The notes under the pieces were generated by a model. That model was not told the DNA's origin, did no database searches, and was given only the letters and a program-made list of their open reading frames with translations. Positions 53,570-61,673 of a DNA stretch of 64,000 nt are shown here, in pieces. The position numbers and the translations under genes are program-made. Origin of the DNA: CAVQBJ01 sp963710725 (lineage in GTDB: Bacteria > Actinomycetota > Thermoleophilia > Solirubrobacterales > Solirubrobacteraceae); contig CAVQBJ010000001.1 in NCBI GenBank assembly GCA_963710725.1, forward strand, positions 248,001-312,000, written 5' to 3'. Positions within the stretch are counted from its first letter, which is position 1; each line of letters begins with the position of its first letter.

Positions 53570-55564
53570 ATGGCGACTGAACCGAAGCTTTCGACCGGCG
53601 AGGAGCTCGAGCATGAGCTCGCCGACCTGCTCGAGGTCGAGCGGATCGATCCCCCCGAGGCCTTCCGCGCCCGGGCGCGATACTCGGATCCGTCGGTGTT
53701 CGAACGGGCGCAGGCCGACCCGCTGCAGTGGTGGGTCTCCGAGGCCGAGCACCTGCACTGGTTCACCCGCTGGGAGCACGTGCTCGACGATTCGGACCCG
53801 CCGTTCTACAAGTGGTTCGTCGGCGGCAAGCTGAACGTCTCCTACAACTGCCTGGATCGCCACGTCGAGGCAGGACTCGGCGAACGCGTCGCCTACCACT
53901 GGCGCGGCGAGGAGGGCTCCGAGCGCGACCTCACCTACGCCGAGCTGCATCGCGACGTGCAGCGCTTCGCCAACGCACTGAAGGATCTCGGCATCGCCAA
54001 GGGTGACGTCGTCGGCATCTACCTGCCGATGATCCCGGAGGTCGTCGTCGCGATGCTCGCCTGTGCGCGCATCGGCGCGATTCACAACGTCGTGTTCGGC
54101 GGCTTCTCGGCCGAGTCCGTTCGGGAGCGCATGGAGTTCTCCGAGGCGAAGGCGCTCATCACCGTGGATGGCGCTGCGCGCAAAGGCAAGACCGCGGCGG
54201 TCAAGCAGAGCGTCGACGAGGTGATGGGCGATCTCGCGACACTGGAGCGGATCGTCGTCGTGCGCAGCAAGGGGACCCCGTGCGAGATGCGTGACGGCCG
54301 CGACGTCTTCTACGACGAGATCATGGCCGCCGCCGACGCCGAATGCGCGCCCGAGCCGATGGACGCCGAGGACCCCCTTTACATCCTCTACACCTCGGGA
54401 TCGACGGCCAAGCCGAAGGGAATCCTGCACACGACCGGGGGCTACCTCGTCGGCGTCAGCTCGACGCATCGCAACGTGTTCGACCTGCGGCCCGAGGAGG
54501 ACGTGTGGTGGTGCTCGGCCGACGTCGGCTGGGTCACCGGGCACTCCTACATCGTCTACGGGCCGCTCGCCAACGGCGCGACCAGCGTCATGTACGAGGG
54601 CGCGCCCGACTACCCGCACAAGGGCATCTGGTGGGAGCTGTGCGAGCGCTACGGGGTGACGATCTTCTACACCGCGCCGACGGCGATCCGCGCCTGCATA
54701 AAGTGGGGGGCGGAGTTCCCCAACGCCCACGACCTCAGCTCGCTGCGCCTGCTCGGCACCGTGGGCGAGCCGATCAACCCGAAGGCGTGGCTGTGGTACT
54801 GGAAGGTGATCGGTCGCGAGCGCTGCCCGATCGTCGACACGTGGTGGCAGACCGAGACCGGCTGCATCATGATCACCACGCTGCCCGGCGTTCAGTACGC
54901 CAAGCCGGGGTCGGCCGGCACGCCGTTACCGGGGGTGTACGCCGACGTCCTCTCCGAGAGCGACGGCCAGCCGATCGCAGAGGGCCAGGGCCTGCTCGTG
55001 CTCACGCGCCCGTGGCCGGCGATGCTGCGCACGCTCTACAAGGAGCCCGAGCGGTTCGTGGAGACGTACTTCAGCCGCTTCGGTCGCGAGATCTACCTCG
55101 TCGGCGACGCGGCGCGCAGGGACAAGGACGGCTATCTCTGGGTCATCGGGCGCATCGACGACGTCGTCAACGTCTCGGGCCATCGCATGTCCACGGCCGA
55201 GGTGGAGTCGGCGATCGTCTCGCACCCGAGCGTGGCCGAGGCGGCGGTGATCGGCCAGTACGACGAGGACACCGGCCAGGCGATCACGGCGTTCGTCACG
55301 CTCAACGCCGAGGTCGTGGGCGACGACGAGATGGTGGTCGACATCCGCGAGACGGTCGCGGTGCGGATCGGCAAGCTGGCGCGGCCCAAGCGCGTCATCT
55401 GGGCCGAGGACCTGCCCAAGACCCGCTCGGGGAAGATCATGCGCCGCCTGCTGCGTGACATCGCCGAGGGCCGCGAGCTCGGCGACGTGACGACGCTGCG
55501 CGACCCGGCGGTCACCGAGCAGCTCGCCGACCGCGTCGCCGAGCTGCAGTCCGAGGAGGCATAG
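53570..55564 (+). CDS. acs: Acetyl-CoA synthetase (AMP-forming)
   Basis: The 664-aa product is full length for Acs. It has 'WFVGGKLNVSYNCLDRHVE', the ATP-binding 'YILYTSGSTAKPKGILHTTGGYLVG', 'WWCSADVGWVTGHSYIVYGPLANGAT', 'VDTWWQTETGCIMIT', the hinge 'YLVGDAARRDKDGYLWVIGRIDDVVNVSGHRMSTAEVE' and the catalytic Lys in 'LPKTRSGKIMRRLLR', the target of regulatory acetylation. It makes acetyl-CoA from acetate and ATP. The adjacent acetate permease and the nearby second acyl-AMP ligase make an acetate-use locus. Its upstream palindrome points to regulation. Confidence 0.97.
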   Translation: MATEPKLSTGEELEHELADLLEVERIDPPEAFRARARYSDPSVFERAQADPLQWWVSEAEHLHWFTRWEHVLDDSDPPFYKWFVGGKLNVSYNCLDRHVEAGLGERVAYHWRGEEGSERDLTYAELHRDVQRFANALKDLGIAKGDVVGIYLPMIPEVVVAMLACARIGAIHNVVFGGFSAESVRERMEFSEAKALITVDGAARKGKTAAVKQSVDEVMGDLATLERIVVVRSKGTPCEMRDGRDVFYDEIMAAADAECAPEPMDAEDPLYILYTSGSTAKPKGILHTTGGYLVGVSSTHRNVFDLRPEEDVWWCSADVGWVTGHSYIVYGPLANGATSVMYEGAPDYPHKGIWWELCERYGVTIFYTAPTAIRACIKWGAEFPNAHDLSSLRLLGTVGEPINPKAWLWYWKVIGRERCPIVDTWWQTETGCIMITTLPGVQYAKPGSAGTPLPGVYADVLSESDGQPIAEGQGLLVLTRPWPAMLRTLYKEPERFVETYFSRFGREIYLVGDAARRDKDGYLWVIGRIDDVVNVSGHRMSTAEVESAIVSHPSVAEAAVIGQYDEDTGQAITAFVTLNAEVVGDDEMVVDIRETVAVRIGKLARPKRVIWAEDLPKTRSGKIMRRLLRDIAEGRELGDVTTLRDPAVTEQLADRVAELQSEEA

Positions 55565-55635
55565 GGCCGGCCGCAGGCGCCGCGGCCGGGTCGGTCTTTA
55601 CGACGAACACCCCCCGGAGCGCCGCCGGATCGGCG

Positions 55636-55641
55636 TATCAT
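55636..55641 (+). promoter_or_regulatory. Leaderless -10 box (TATCAT) of the small membrane protein
   Basis: TATCAT is followed by exactly six bases and the ATG at 55648, so the mRNA likely begins at the start codon and the gene is transcribed separately from acs. Confidence 0.5.
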
Positions 55642-55647
55642 CGAAGC

Positions 55648-55866
55648 ATGAGCAACCTCGCACCGCGCAAGCGCAGCAACCTGTCGCGCAATCAGCGCGT
55701 CGACCGGGCCTCGACGCTCATCATGGTCGGCGGGGCGAGCGCCGTGGGCTTCGTCGTCACGTTCGTGCTGATGGTGGCCGGCGTGCTCGGCGCCGGCATC
55801 CCGATCGTCCTCGCGATCGTGGCCGCCGTGTGCGGGTTCGGCGCCCGGCGCATCATCAACAGCTAG
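55648..55866 (+). CDS. Small two-helix membrane protein
   Basis: The 72-aa product starts with a basic soluble part (MSNLAPRKRSNLSRNQRVDRA) and has two membrane helices: 'STLIMVGGASAVGFVVTFVLMVAGVLG' and 'GIPIVLAIVAAVCGFGARRI'. I recognise no family. The leaderless -10 box and clean membrane pattern support a real gene. It sits between two acyl-AMP ligases and ends 52 bases before the second. Confidence 0.75.
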   Translation: MSNLAPRKRSNLSRNQRVDRASTLIMVGGASAVGFVVTFVLMVAGVLGAGIPIVLAIVAAVCGFGARRIINS

Positions 55867-55918
55867 CGATCGCGTTAGATTCCAGCTGGAGCTGGAGCGA
55901 GTGACGGAGGGTCGCGCG

Positions 55919-57496
55919 ATGTCGATCGACGCGCAGACGACGTACGAGCAGGTCGTGGCCGAGCACCGCTGGCAGGTGCCCGAGCGCTACAACATCGCCG
56001 CCGACGTGTGCGACGCGCACCCGCGCGAGCGGCTGGCCATGGTCCACGAGCACTACTCGGGTGCCGTGCGCGAGATCACCTGGGGCGAGCTGCAGGACCT
56101 CGCCAACCAGGCGGCGAACGTGCTGGCCGGCCTCGGCGTGCAGCGGGGGGACCGGGTGGCCGTCGTGCTGCCGCCGACGCCCGAGACGGCCGCGGTGTTC
56201 TTCGGGGTGTGGAAGCTCGGCGCGATCCTGCTCTCGATGTCCGTGCTCTACGGCGACGACGGTATTCGCCACCGGCTGACCGACTCGCAGAGCCGGGTGC
56301 TCGTGACCGACGCCGCGAACGCGGGGCGCTTCGACGCGAGCCTTGTCGATCAGCTGCTCGTGCTCGACGAGGAGACGCTGCCGGCGGCCTGCACGGAGTT
56401 CACGACCGTCGACACGGCGGCCGACGACCCGGCCCAGCTGTACTACACCTCGGGCACGACCGGCCTGGCGAAGGGGATCGTGCACGCGCATCGCTACCTG
56501 CTGGCCCACGAGGAATTCATCTATTGCCACGACGTTCGTGCCGGTGAGCGCTTTCACGGGATGGGCGAGTGGGCATGGGCGGCCGGAATCTCGCCGCTGC
56601 TCGGACCGTGGCGGTTCGGCGCCGTGCAGTACGTGCTCCAGCGCGAGGGCGGCTTCCAGCCCGATCGCCAGCTCGACTTCCTCTCGCGCTACGAGGTGAC
56701 GAACGTGTTCACCACCCCGACGGCGGTGCGCTCGATGATGGGCATCGCCGACGCCGGCACGCGGTATCCGCAGCGCTTTCGCATCGTGTGCTCGGCCGGC
56801 GAGCCGCTCAACCCCGAGGCGATCCGCTGGTTCCGCGAGCAGTACGGCGTCACCGTGCTCGACTTCTACGGGCTCACCGAGGGCTACCCGCTGTGCGCCA
56901 ACTTCCCGTTCATGGAGGTCCGCGAGGGTTCGATGGGCCGGCCGATGCCGGGCTGGGACGTGGCGCTGCTCGACGAGGACGAGCGGCCGGTGGCCGAGGG
57001 CGAGCGCGGCGAGATCTGCTGGCGCGCCCGCTCGAACCCGCACTACCCGCTCGGCTACTGGAACCTGCCCGAGGCGAGCGAGGAGACGTTCGGCGGCGAC
57101 TGGTTCCACACGAAGGACGCCGCCAGCGTCGACGGGGACGGCTACTTCTGGTACCAGGGGCGAGCCGACGACGTCATCATCGCCGCCGGCTACCGGATTG
57201 GCCCCTTCGAGGTCGAGTCGGCCTGCCTGGAGCATCCTGCCGTCGCCGAGGCCGCCGCCGTCGCCTCACCCGACGAACGGCGGGGGAACGTCGTGAAGGC
57301 GTTCATCGTGCTCGCCGCCGGCCAGGCGCCGAGCGACGAGCTCGCCGAGCAGATCAAGGCCTTCGTGCGCGAGCGCCTGTCGGCGTACGCCTATCCGCGG
57401 CGGATCGAGTTCGTGCGCGAGCTGCCCAAGACGCTCACCGGCAAGATCCGGCGCATCGAGCTGCGCGAGCAGGAACGCGAGCGCGCGTCCGGCTGA
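55919..57496 (+). CDS. AMP-dependent acyl-CoA synthetase/ligase
   Basis: The 525-aa product is an ANL ligase: 'DPAQLYYTSGTTGLAKGIVHAHRYLL' (P-loop), 'VTNVFTTPTAVRSMM', 'VLDFYGLTEGYPLCANFPF', 'WFHTKDAASVDGDGYFWYQGRADDVIIAAGYRIGPFEVE' and the C-terminal Lys in 'LPKTLTGKIRRIEL'. The GYRIGPFEVE hinge with Pro-Phe-Glu-Val-Glu resembles acetyl/propionyl- and medium-chain acyl-CoA synthetases. Substrate is unknown. CGGAGGG stands seven bases before ATG 55919; GTG 55901 would add only six residues. It is shorter than Acs and not a simple duplicate. Confidence 0.92.
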   Translation: MSIDAQTTYEQVVAEHRWQVPERYNIAADVCDAHPRERLAMVHEHYSGAVREITWGELQDLANQAANVLAGLGVQRGDRVAVVLPPTPETAAVFFGVWKLGAILLSMSVLYGDDGIRHRLTDSQSRVLVTDAANAGRFDASLVDQLLVLDEETLPAACTEFTTVDTAADDPAQLYYTSGTTGLAKGIVHAHRYLLAHEEFIYCHDVRAGERFHGMGEWAWAAGISPLLGPWRFGAVQYVLQREGGFQPDRQLDFLSRYEVTNVFTTPTAVRSMMGIADAGTRYPQRFRIVCSAGEPLNPEAIRWFREQYGVTVLDFYGLTEGYPLCANFPFMEVREGSMGRPMPGWDVALLDEDERPVAEGERGEICWRARSNPHYPLGYWNLPEASEETFGGDWFHTKDAASVDGDGYFWYQGRADDVIIAAGYRIGPFEVESACLEHPAVAEAAAVASPDERRGNVVKAFIVLAAGQAPSDELAEQIKAFVRERLSAYAYPRRIEFVRELPKTLTGKIRRIELREQERERASG

Positions 57497-57510
57497 CATG
57501 AGAGCTCGCT

Positions 57511-57558
57511 TCGGGGACGTCCCCGATTGCGCGTCATGCTGTTAGCTTGGTTCAAGCT
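57511..57558 (+). promoter_or_regulatory. Two palindromes upstream of the ABC exporter operon
   Basis: TCGGGGACGTCCCCGA (57511-57526) is a perfect 16-bp palindrome 15 bases after the ligase stop. AGCTTG-GTT-CAAGCT (57544-57558) is a perfect 6-3-6 inverted repeat 30 bases before the leader-peptide start. The first could end the ligase transcript; the second fits an operator of a dimeric repressor such as a TetR- or GntR-type regulator. Confidence 0.5.
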
Positions 57559-57588
57559 CGGCTGCTCCCCATGCCGACAAGGAGACCG

Positions 57589-57654
57589 ATGTCCCTACAG
57601 CCAATCCCGGCCAGGCACGGCCTGACCCCGCTCCTCGGAGGCCCGCTGCCGTGA
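57589..57654 (+). CDS. 21-residue leader peptide coupled to the ABC exporter
   Basis: An AAGGAGACC ribosome site directly precedes ATG 57589. The reading frame encodes 21 residues, starting MSLQPIPARHGL and ending GGPLP, rich in Pro and Leu. Its TGA (57652-57654) overlaps the GTG start of the ATPase gene as GTGA. A shorter purine run, CGGAGG, inside the leader serves the ATPase start. The layout is that of a translation-coupled or attenuating leader, where ribosome stalling in the leader would change access to the next start. No database identity is claimed. Confidence 0.65.
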   Translation: MSLQPIPARHGLTPLLGGPLP

Positions 57655-58583
57655 TCGAAGTCAACAACGTCACCAAGCGCTACGGCGCGACCGTCGCGGT
57701 GCGCGACCTCAGCTTCAAGATCAAGCCGGGCATCGTGACCGGATTCCTCGGTCCCAACGGCGCCGGGAAGTCAACGACGATGCGCCTCATCCTCGGGCTC
57801 GACGCCGCGGACTCCGGCACGACTCTGGTGAACGGCAAGCCGTACGCCGAACACAGCGCACCGCTGTGTGAGGTCGGCGCGCTGCTGGAGGCACGATCCG
57901 TCCACACGGGACGTTCGGCGCGCAATCACCTGCTCGCGCTCGGTCAGACGCACGGCATCGGCCGCGCGCGCGTCGATGAGATGATCGACCTCGTCGGCCT
58001 GCACGACGTGGCCGGCGGCCGGGTCGGGGGCTTCTCGCTCGGCATGGGCCAGCGGCTCGGGATCGCGCAGGCGCTGCTTGGCGATCCTCACACCGTGATG
58101 CTCGACGAGCCGGTGAACGGACTCGACCCCGAGGGCATCCAGTGGGTGCGCAACCTGCTCAAGGGGCTGGCCGCCGACGGCCGCACGGTCTTCGTCTCGT
58201 CGCACCTCATGAGCGAGATGGCGCTCACCGCCGAGCACCTCGTCGTGATCGGCAAGGGCGAGCTGATTGCCGACACGAGCGTTGCCGACTTCGTGGCGAG
58301 CGCCTCCAGCAACGTCGTCCGCGTGCGGTCGCCGCGGCTGGGAGACCTGATCGCCGCGCTCAAGTCACCGACGGTGACCGTCAAGTCGATCGAGCCGTCC
58401 CTCGCCGAGATCGGGGGCCTGAGCGCCGAGCAGATCGGCGACGCCGCCGCCGCGCAGAGCATCGCCGTGCACGAGCTGACCCCGGTGCAGGCGTCGCTGG
58501 AGGAGGCCTTCATGGAGCTGACTCAGGGGGCGGTGCAGTTCCATGCCTCCACCACGCAAGAGACCGAGGTGACCCCCGCATGA
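57651..58583 (+). CDS. ABC transporter ATP-binding protein (ABC-2/BcrA type)
   Basis: The 310-aa product starts (GTG) IEVNNVTKRYGATVAVRDLSF and has Walker A 'GFLGPNGAGKSTTMRL', the signature 'FSLGMGQRLGIAQALLG' in the form seen in bacitracin- and lantibiotic-type exporters, Walker B 'TVMLDEPVNGLDPEGI' and the H-loop 'VSSHLMSEM'. An extra C-terminal domain of about 90 residues ends the chain. It powers the ABC-2 permease of the next gene (ATGA overlap). Export of an antibiotic, lipid or peptide is likely; self-protection fits the upstream leader peptide. Confidence 0.95.
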   Translation: MIEVNNVTKRYGATVAVRDLSFKIKPGIVTGFLGPNGAGKSTTMRLILGLDAADSGTTLVNGKPYAEHSAPLCEVGALLEARSVHTGRSARNHLLALGQTHGIGRARVDEMIDLVGLHDVAGGRVGGFSLGMGQRLGIAQALLGDPHTVMLDEPVNGLDPEGIQWVRNLLKGLAADGRTVFVSSHLMSEMALTAEHLVVIGKGELIADTSVADFVASASSNVVRVRSPRLGDLIAALKSPTVTVKSIEPSLAEIGGLSAEQIGDAAAAQSIAVHELTPVQASLEEAFMELTQGAVQFHASTTQETEVTPA

Positions 58584-59407
58584 GCACCACCACAGTCGCC
58601 CCCAGCACCGGCGTCGAGCGCGCCGGCGTGCAGCGCCCCGGCATCCGGTTCTCCGGCGTCATGCGCTCGGAGTGGACCAAGCTCCGTTCCGTGCGCTCGA
58701 CGATGTGGTCGCTCGGGGTTGGCGTCCTCTTCCTCATCGGTATCGGCATCCTCGGATGCCTCATCACGGAGTCCCGCTATCCGAACCTGCGCCACGATTT
58801 CCATCCGCTCACGCAGAGCCTCGCCGGCGTCAACCTCGCCCAGTTCGCCGTCGGCGTTCTCGGAGTGCTGACGATCACCGCCGAATACTCGACGGGCATG
58901 ATCCGCTCGTCGATGTGCGCGGTGCCCAAGCGCCTTCCGGTGCTGTGGGCCAAGGCGCTCGTGTTCGGTGCGGTGACGTTCGCGATCACCCTCCCGGCGA
59001 TCGTGATCGTCTTCCTCATCGGCCAGTCGATCCTGTCCGGGCACCACCTGCAGGTCTCGCTGTCGACGCCCGGCGTGGTCCGGTCGCTGTTCGGCGCGGC
59101 GCTGTTCCTCACCGTGATGGGCCTGTTCGGGCTCGGCCTCGGCACGATCATCCGCACGACCGCCGGCGGGATCTCCGCCCTGGTGGCCATCGTGTTCGTG
59201 ATCCCGCCGATTCTGCAGGCCATTCTGACGACGAGCCTTTCGAACGACATCAATCCGTATCTCCCGCTCAGCGCGGGCGGCGCCATCTGGACGATCAACC
59301 CGGATTCGAACACGCTCTCCCCGTGGGCGGGCTTCGCGGTGTTCTGCGCCTACGCCGCCCTGTCGCTCGCGATCGGTGCGGTGGTGCTGCGCAGGCGCGA
59401 CGTCTAG
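58580..59407 (+). CDS. ABC-2 type permease
   Basis: The 275-aa product has six membrane helices after a soluble N-terminus: 'RSTMWSLGVGVLFLIGIGILGCLI', 'GVNLAQFAVGVLGVLTITAEYSTGMIRSSMCAVPKRL', 'ALVFGAVTFAITLPAIVIVFLIG', 'VVRSLFGAALFLTVMGLFGLGLGTII', 'GISALVAIVFVIPPILQAIL' and 'WAGFAVFCAYAALSLAIGAVVLRRRDV'. 'SEWTKLRSVRST' is the typical lead-in of actinobacterial ABC-2 permeases. Its ATG overlaps the ATPase stop. It forms the membrane part of the exporter. A perfect 18-bp palindrome follows the stop. Confidence 0.93.
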   Translation: MSTTTVAPSTGVERAGVQRPGIRFSGVMRSEWTKLRSVRSTMWSLGVGVLFLIGIGILGCLITESRYPNLRHDFHPLTQSLAGVNLAQFAVGVLGVLTITAEYSTGMIRSSMCAVPKRLPVLWAKALVFGAVTFAITLPAIVIVFLIGQSILSGHHLQVSLSTPGVVRSLFGAALFLTVMGLFGLGLGTIIRTTAGGISALVAIVFVIPPILQAILTTSLSNDINPYLPLSAGGAIWTINPDSNTLSPWAGFAVFCAYAALSLAIGAVVLRRRDV

Positions 59408-59427
59408 CCTGCCGGGCGACCCGTAGG

Positions 59428-59445
59428 GCTGCCGGCGCCGGCAGC
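59428..59445. terminator. 18-bp palindrome between the converging permease and ThyX-like genes
   Basis: GCTGCCGGC is followed by its exact complement GCCGGCAGC, ending one base before the ThyX-like stop codon. It can form a nine-pair stem in either transcript if the loop is opened, so it may be a bidirectional terminator. No T-tract is present. Confidence 0.4.
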
Positions 59446-61035
59446 TCAGCGCTGCGTCCGGGAGTCGGTGCGCATCTCGGACAGGATCCGCTCCAGGCGT
59501 GGCTCCGAACTGGAGTCCAGGTGGCGCATCGCGCCGGCCACCGACGGATGGACCGCCTCGATGAGGGCGTGCATCTCGTGGGCCACGGCGCGGTAGCCGG
59601 GGTGGCCCTCGCGCCCGGAGCGCAGCTCGATCAGCTGCATCGCCTCGCGGGCGTTCAGGTCGAGCAGGTAGCGGATCCGGTAGCCGAGGCACAGCGCGTA
59701 GGGAGCCGCGTGCGTGAGGCCGGCGTCGACGAGGCGCTCGGACTCGCGGCGCGAGACCTCGAGCGCGCGACGGTAGTCGTCGGCGACGCCCGCGTCGTGC
59801 AGCTCCTCGGGGACCCCGGCGCCGAGCTCGGGGCCGAACGTCTGCCATTGCACGGTGAGCATGCGGTGGCGCTGCAGGTCGCGGAAGGCGCCGTAGTCGG
59901 AGACGATCTCGAACCGGTAGCGCAGCGCCTCGAAGCCGCGACCCGGCCGATGCCGGCGGTTGGCGCGGGCGCCGACGAGGTCGGCGAGCGCGGCCGCCTT
60001 GCTCTCGGTGTCGAGGTCGGCGACGGTGTCGAGCGTCCGCCGCTCCGACACGCCGGCGGCCTCGAACAGGAGCGCCGCGAGCAGCCGATCCTCGTCGCCC
60101 TCGACGTGCAGCAGGCGCACCGACGGTCCGCCGTCGCCGTCGCCGTCGGCGGCGCGGTCGAGGCCGAGCCGCCCCGCCCACCGTCGGGCGGCCAGCTCGC
60201 GCTGCTGGAGGAAGTTGATCCACTCGCCGCCGCGGTCGGGACGCTCGACGCGGGCGACGAAGCTCGGCATCACCGCCTTCACGGCGTCGAGGATCTGCGC
60301 CCCGCAGGCGCGCGCCTCGGGGAGCGGGTGGGCGAGCAGGTGCAGGACGAGCTGCTCGTAGGTCTGCCCCGACGCGAAGATGCCCATGTGCGACAGCGAG
60401 GCGGCCGGCAGCAGGCCGCGCAGCAGGTCGAGCGCCTTCGCCTTGACCGCGCGCGCATGGGCGGCGGGTGACTCGCCGGGCGCCGCCGGGAAGGTGTCGG
60501 CGGCCCACGCGGTGACGGCCGGCAGCGAGCGGGCGTAGGTGTCGAACAGCTCGGTCATCGCCGCCTCGTAGGCCGGTCCGAGGTCGGCGTCGCGATAGAA
60601 GCGGTAGCCGCCGCCCGGCATCGGGGCGTCATAGGCGATGTAGCGCGTGGACTGCTCGAGGTACGCGCCCAGGCGCGGCCGCTGCAGCAGCTTGGTGAGT
60701 ACGTTGGACACCCACTCGCAGGCGACGTGGGCCCCGCCGAGCTGGGCGACGGAGTCGTCGCCGTAGCCCACGAACACGCGCTCGTACAGCTGCGCGGCCC
60801 GCGTGCCCTCCGCCTCGTCGAAGGCGCCGCCGCGGCTCTCGGGCAGGTCGTCGGCGAACTCGTCGAGGAACAGGCGGCGCAGCGTGCCCGGATAGCGTGA
60901 ATAGCGCGCGAAGAGCGCGCCCTTGACCGTCTCGGGCAGGTTCACGAGCGCGAACACCGGCCGGTCCAGGTTCGTGAAGTGCGGCGCGAGGCGGGTCTGC
61001 TCCGCCTCGGTGAAGCTCTCGTGCGGGTAGTCCAA
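59446..61035 (-). CDS. Duplicated ThyX-like protein (FAD-dependent thymidylate synthase family)
   Basis: The 529-aa product is twice the usual ThyX length and consists of two ThyX-like halves (about 1-285 and 300-529). The first has 'GDDSVAQLGGAHVACEWVSNVLTKLLQRPRLGAYLEQSTRYI': the family motif RHRX7S appears as RPRX7S (residues 119-129). The second has 'FEIVSDYGAFRDLQRHRMLTVQWQT' with RHR at 389-391 but Thr at the X7 position, and 'NAREAMQLIELRSG..GYRAVAHEMHALI'. ThyX makes dTMP from dUMP with FAD and methylene-THF. With one changed residue in each half, it may be catalytic by combination, altered or regulatory. TTG 61035 is the apparent start. Confidence 0.88.
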   Translation of the reverse strand: MDYPHESFTEAEQTRLAPHFTNLDRPVFALVNLPETVKGALFARYSRYPGTLRRLFLDEFADDLPESRGGAFDEAEGTRAAQLYERVFVGYGDDSVAQLGGAHVACEWVSNVLTKLLQRPRLGAYLEQSTRYIAYDAPMPGGGYRFYRDADLGPAYEAAMTELFDTYARSLPAVTAWAADTFPAAPGESPAAHARAVKAKALDLLRGLLPAASLSHMGIFASGQTYEQLVLHLLAHPLPEARACGAQILDAVKAVMPSFVARVERPDRGGEWINFLQQRELAARRWAGRLGLDRAADGDGDGGPSVRLLHVEGDEDRLLAALLFEAAGVSERRTLDTVADLDTESKAAALADLVGARANRRHRPGRGFEALRYRFEIVSDYGAFRDLQRHRMLTVQWQTFGPELGAGVPEELHDAGVADDYRRALEVSRRESERLVDAGLTHAAPYALCLGYRIRYLLDLNAREAMQLIELRSGREGHPGYRAVAHEMHALIEAVHPSVAGAMRHLDSSSEPRLERILSEMRTDSRTQR

Positions 61036-61089
61036 GGGGAGCGTGATGCTAGCGCTCGCTGCGGCGCGCCTCGTCGGGCTCGCGCTCGA

Positions 61090-61095
61090 TACGGT
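61090..61095 (+). promoter_or_regulatory. Leaderless -10 box (TACGGT) of the lipoprotein gene
   Basis: TACGGT is followed by exactly six bases and ATG 61102. The gap to the divergent ThyX-like gene is 66 bp; on the other strand a TAGCAT box lies ten bases before TTG 61035. Confidence 0.5.
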
Positions 61096-61101
61096 CCCGC
61101 G

Positions 61102-61635
61102 ATGCGTGTGCCCTCAGCCCGCGTGGGGTGTCTGGCGTTGTGCGTTGCGCTGGCGGCCTGCGGCTCGTCCTCGACGCCGACGCCGGGACAGGCGCGGGGG
61201 GTGATCTCCGGGGCCACGGGCAGCTACGCCGGCCTGCCGCTCGGCGCCACGATCGCCCAGCTGCACGCGCGCTTCGGTGCGCCGCTGCCCACGAACGACA
61301 ACCCGTACTACACCCCGGCGCAGGCCCCGCCGCTGCTAGCGGCCGACAGCTACCTCGATTGGGTGTACCGCGACGTCGGGGTGACCTTCATCGCCGGGCG
61401 CGTGGCGAGCCTGACCGTCTACGGGCTCGGCGCCGCGACCGGACGCGGGGTCGGGATCGGCGATCCGCTGTCGGGCGTGCGCCCGGCCTATCCCGGCGCG
61501 CGCTGCCAGCCGGCGCGGGGGGGCGTCAATCCGGAGGCGCCGGGCTGTCAGGTGGCGGCCGGTCGCGGGGTGTACCTGTACTTCAGCGGCGACCCGATCA
61601 AGCTGATCGCCCTCTCGTCGTATCCGTTCCTGTGA
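61102..61635 (+). CDS. Putative lipoprotein
   Basis: The 177-aa product has a lipoprotein signal: MRVPSARVGCLALCVALAAC, with the lipobox LAAC and Cys20 as the lipidated residue, then GSSSTPTPGQ as a flexible linker. The mature domain ('YAGLPLGATIAQLHARFGAPLPTNDNPYYTP', 'DYVYRDVGVTFIAGRVASLTVYG' type pattern and 'GARCQPARGGVNPEAPGCQVAAGRGVYLYFSGDPIKLIAL') looks like a small beta-rich binding domain with two Cys that could pair. The function is unknown. A leaderless TACGGT box precedes the ATG. The oligopeptidase gene follows. Confidence 0.85.
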   Translation: MRVPSARVGCLALCVALAACGSSSTPTPGQARGVISGATGSYAGLPLGATIAQLHARFGAPLPTNDNPYYTPAQAPPLLAADSYLDWVYRDVGVTFIAGRVASLTVYGLGAATGRGVGIGDPLSGVRPAYPGARCQPARGGVNPEAPGCQVAAGRGVYLYFSGDPIKLIALSSYPFL

Positions 61636-61661
61636 GCGGCGAAGCGAGACGGCCGCTGCAA

Positions 61662-61667
61662 TAAGCT
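61662..61667 (+). promoter_or_regulatory. Leaderless -10 box (TAAGCT) of the oligopeptidase gene
   Basis: TAAGCT is followed by exactly six bases (CCGGGG) and ATG 61674, so the transcript probably starts at the ATG although the lipoprotein gene ends only 38 bases upstream. Confidence 0.5.
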
Positions 61668-61673
61668 CCGGGG

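Noticed and set aside
57571..57654. ATG 57571 as the start of the leader peptide
   Set aside because: It is in frame but has no ribosome site, whereas ATG 57589 has AAGGAGACC directly before it.
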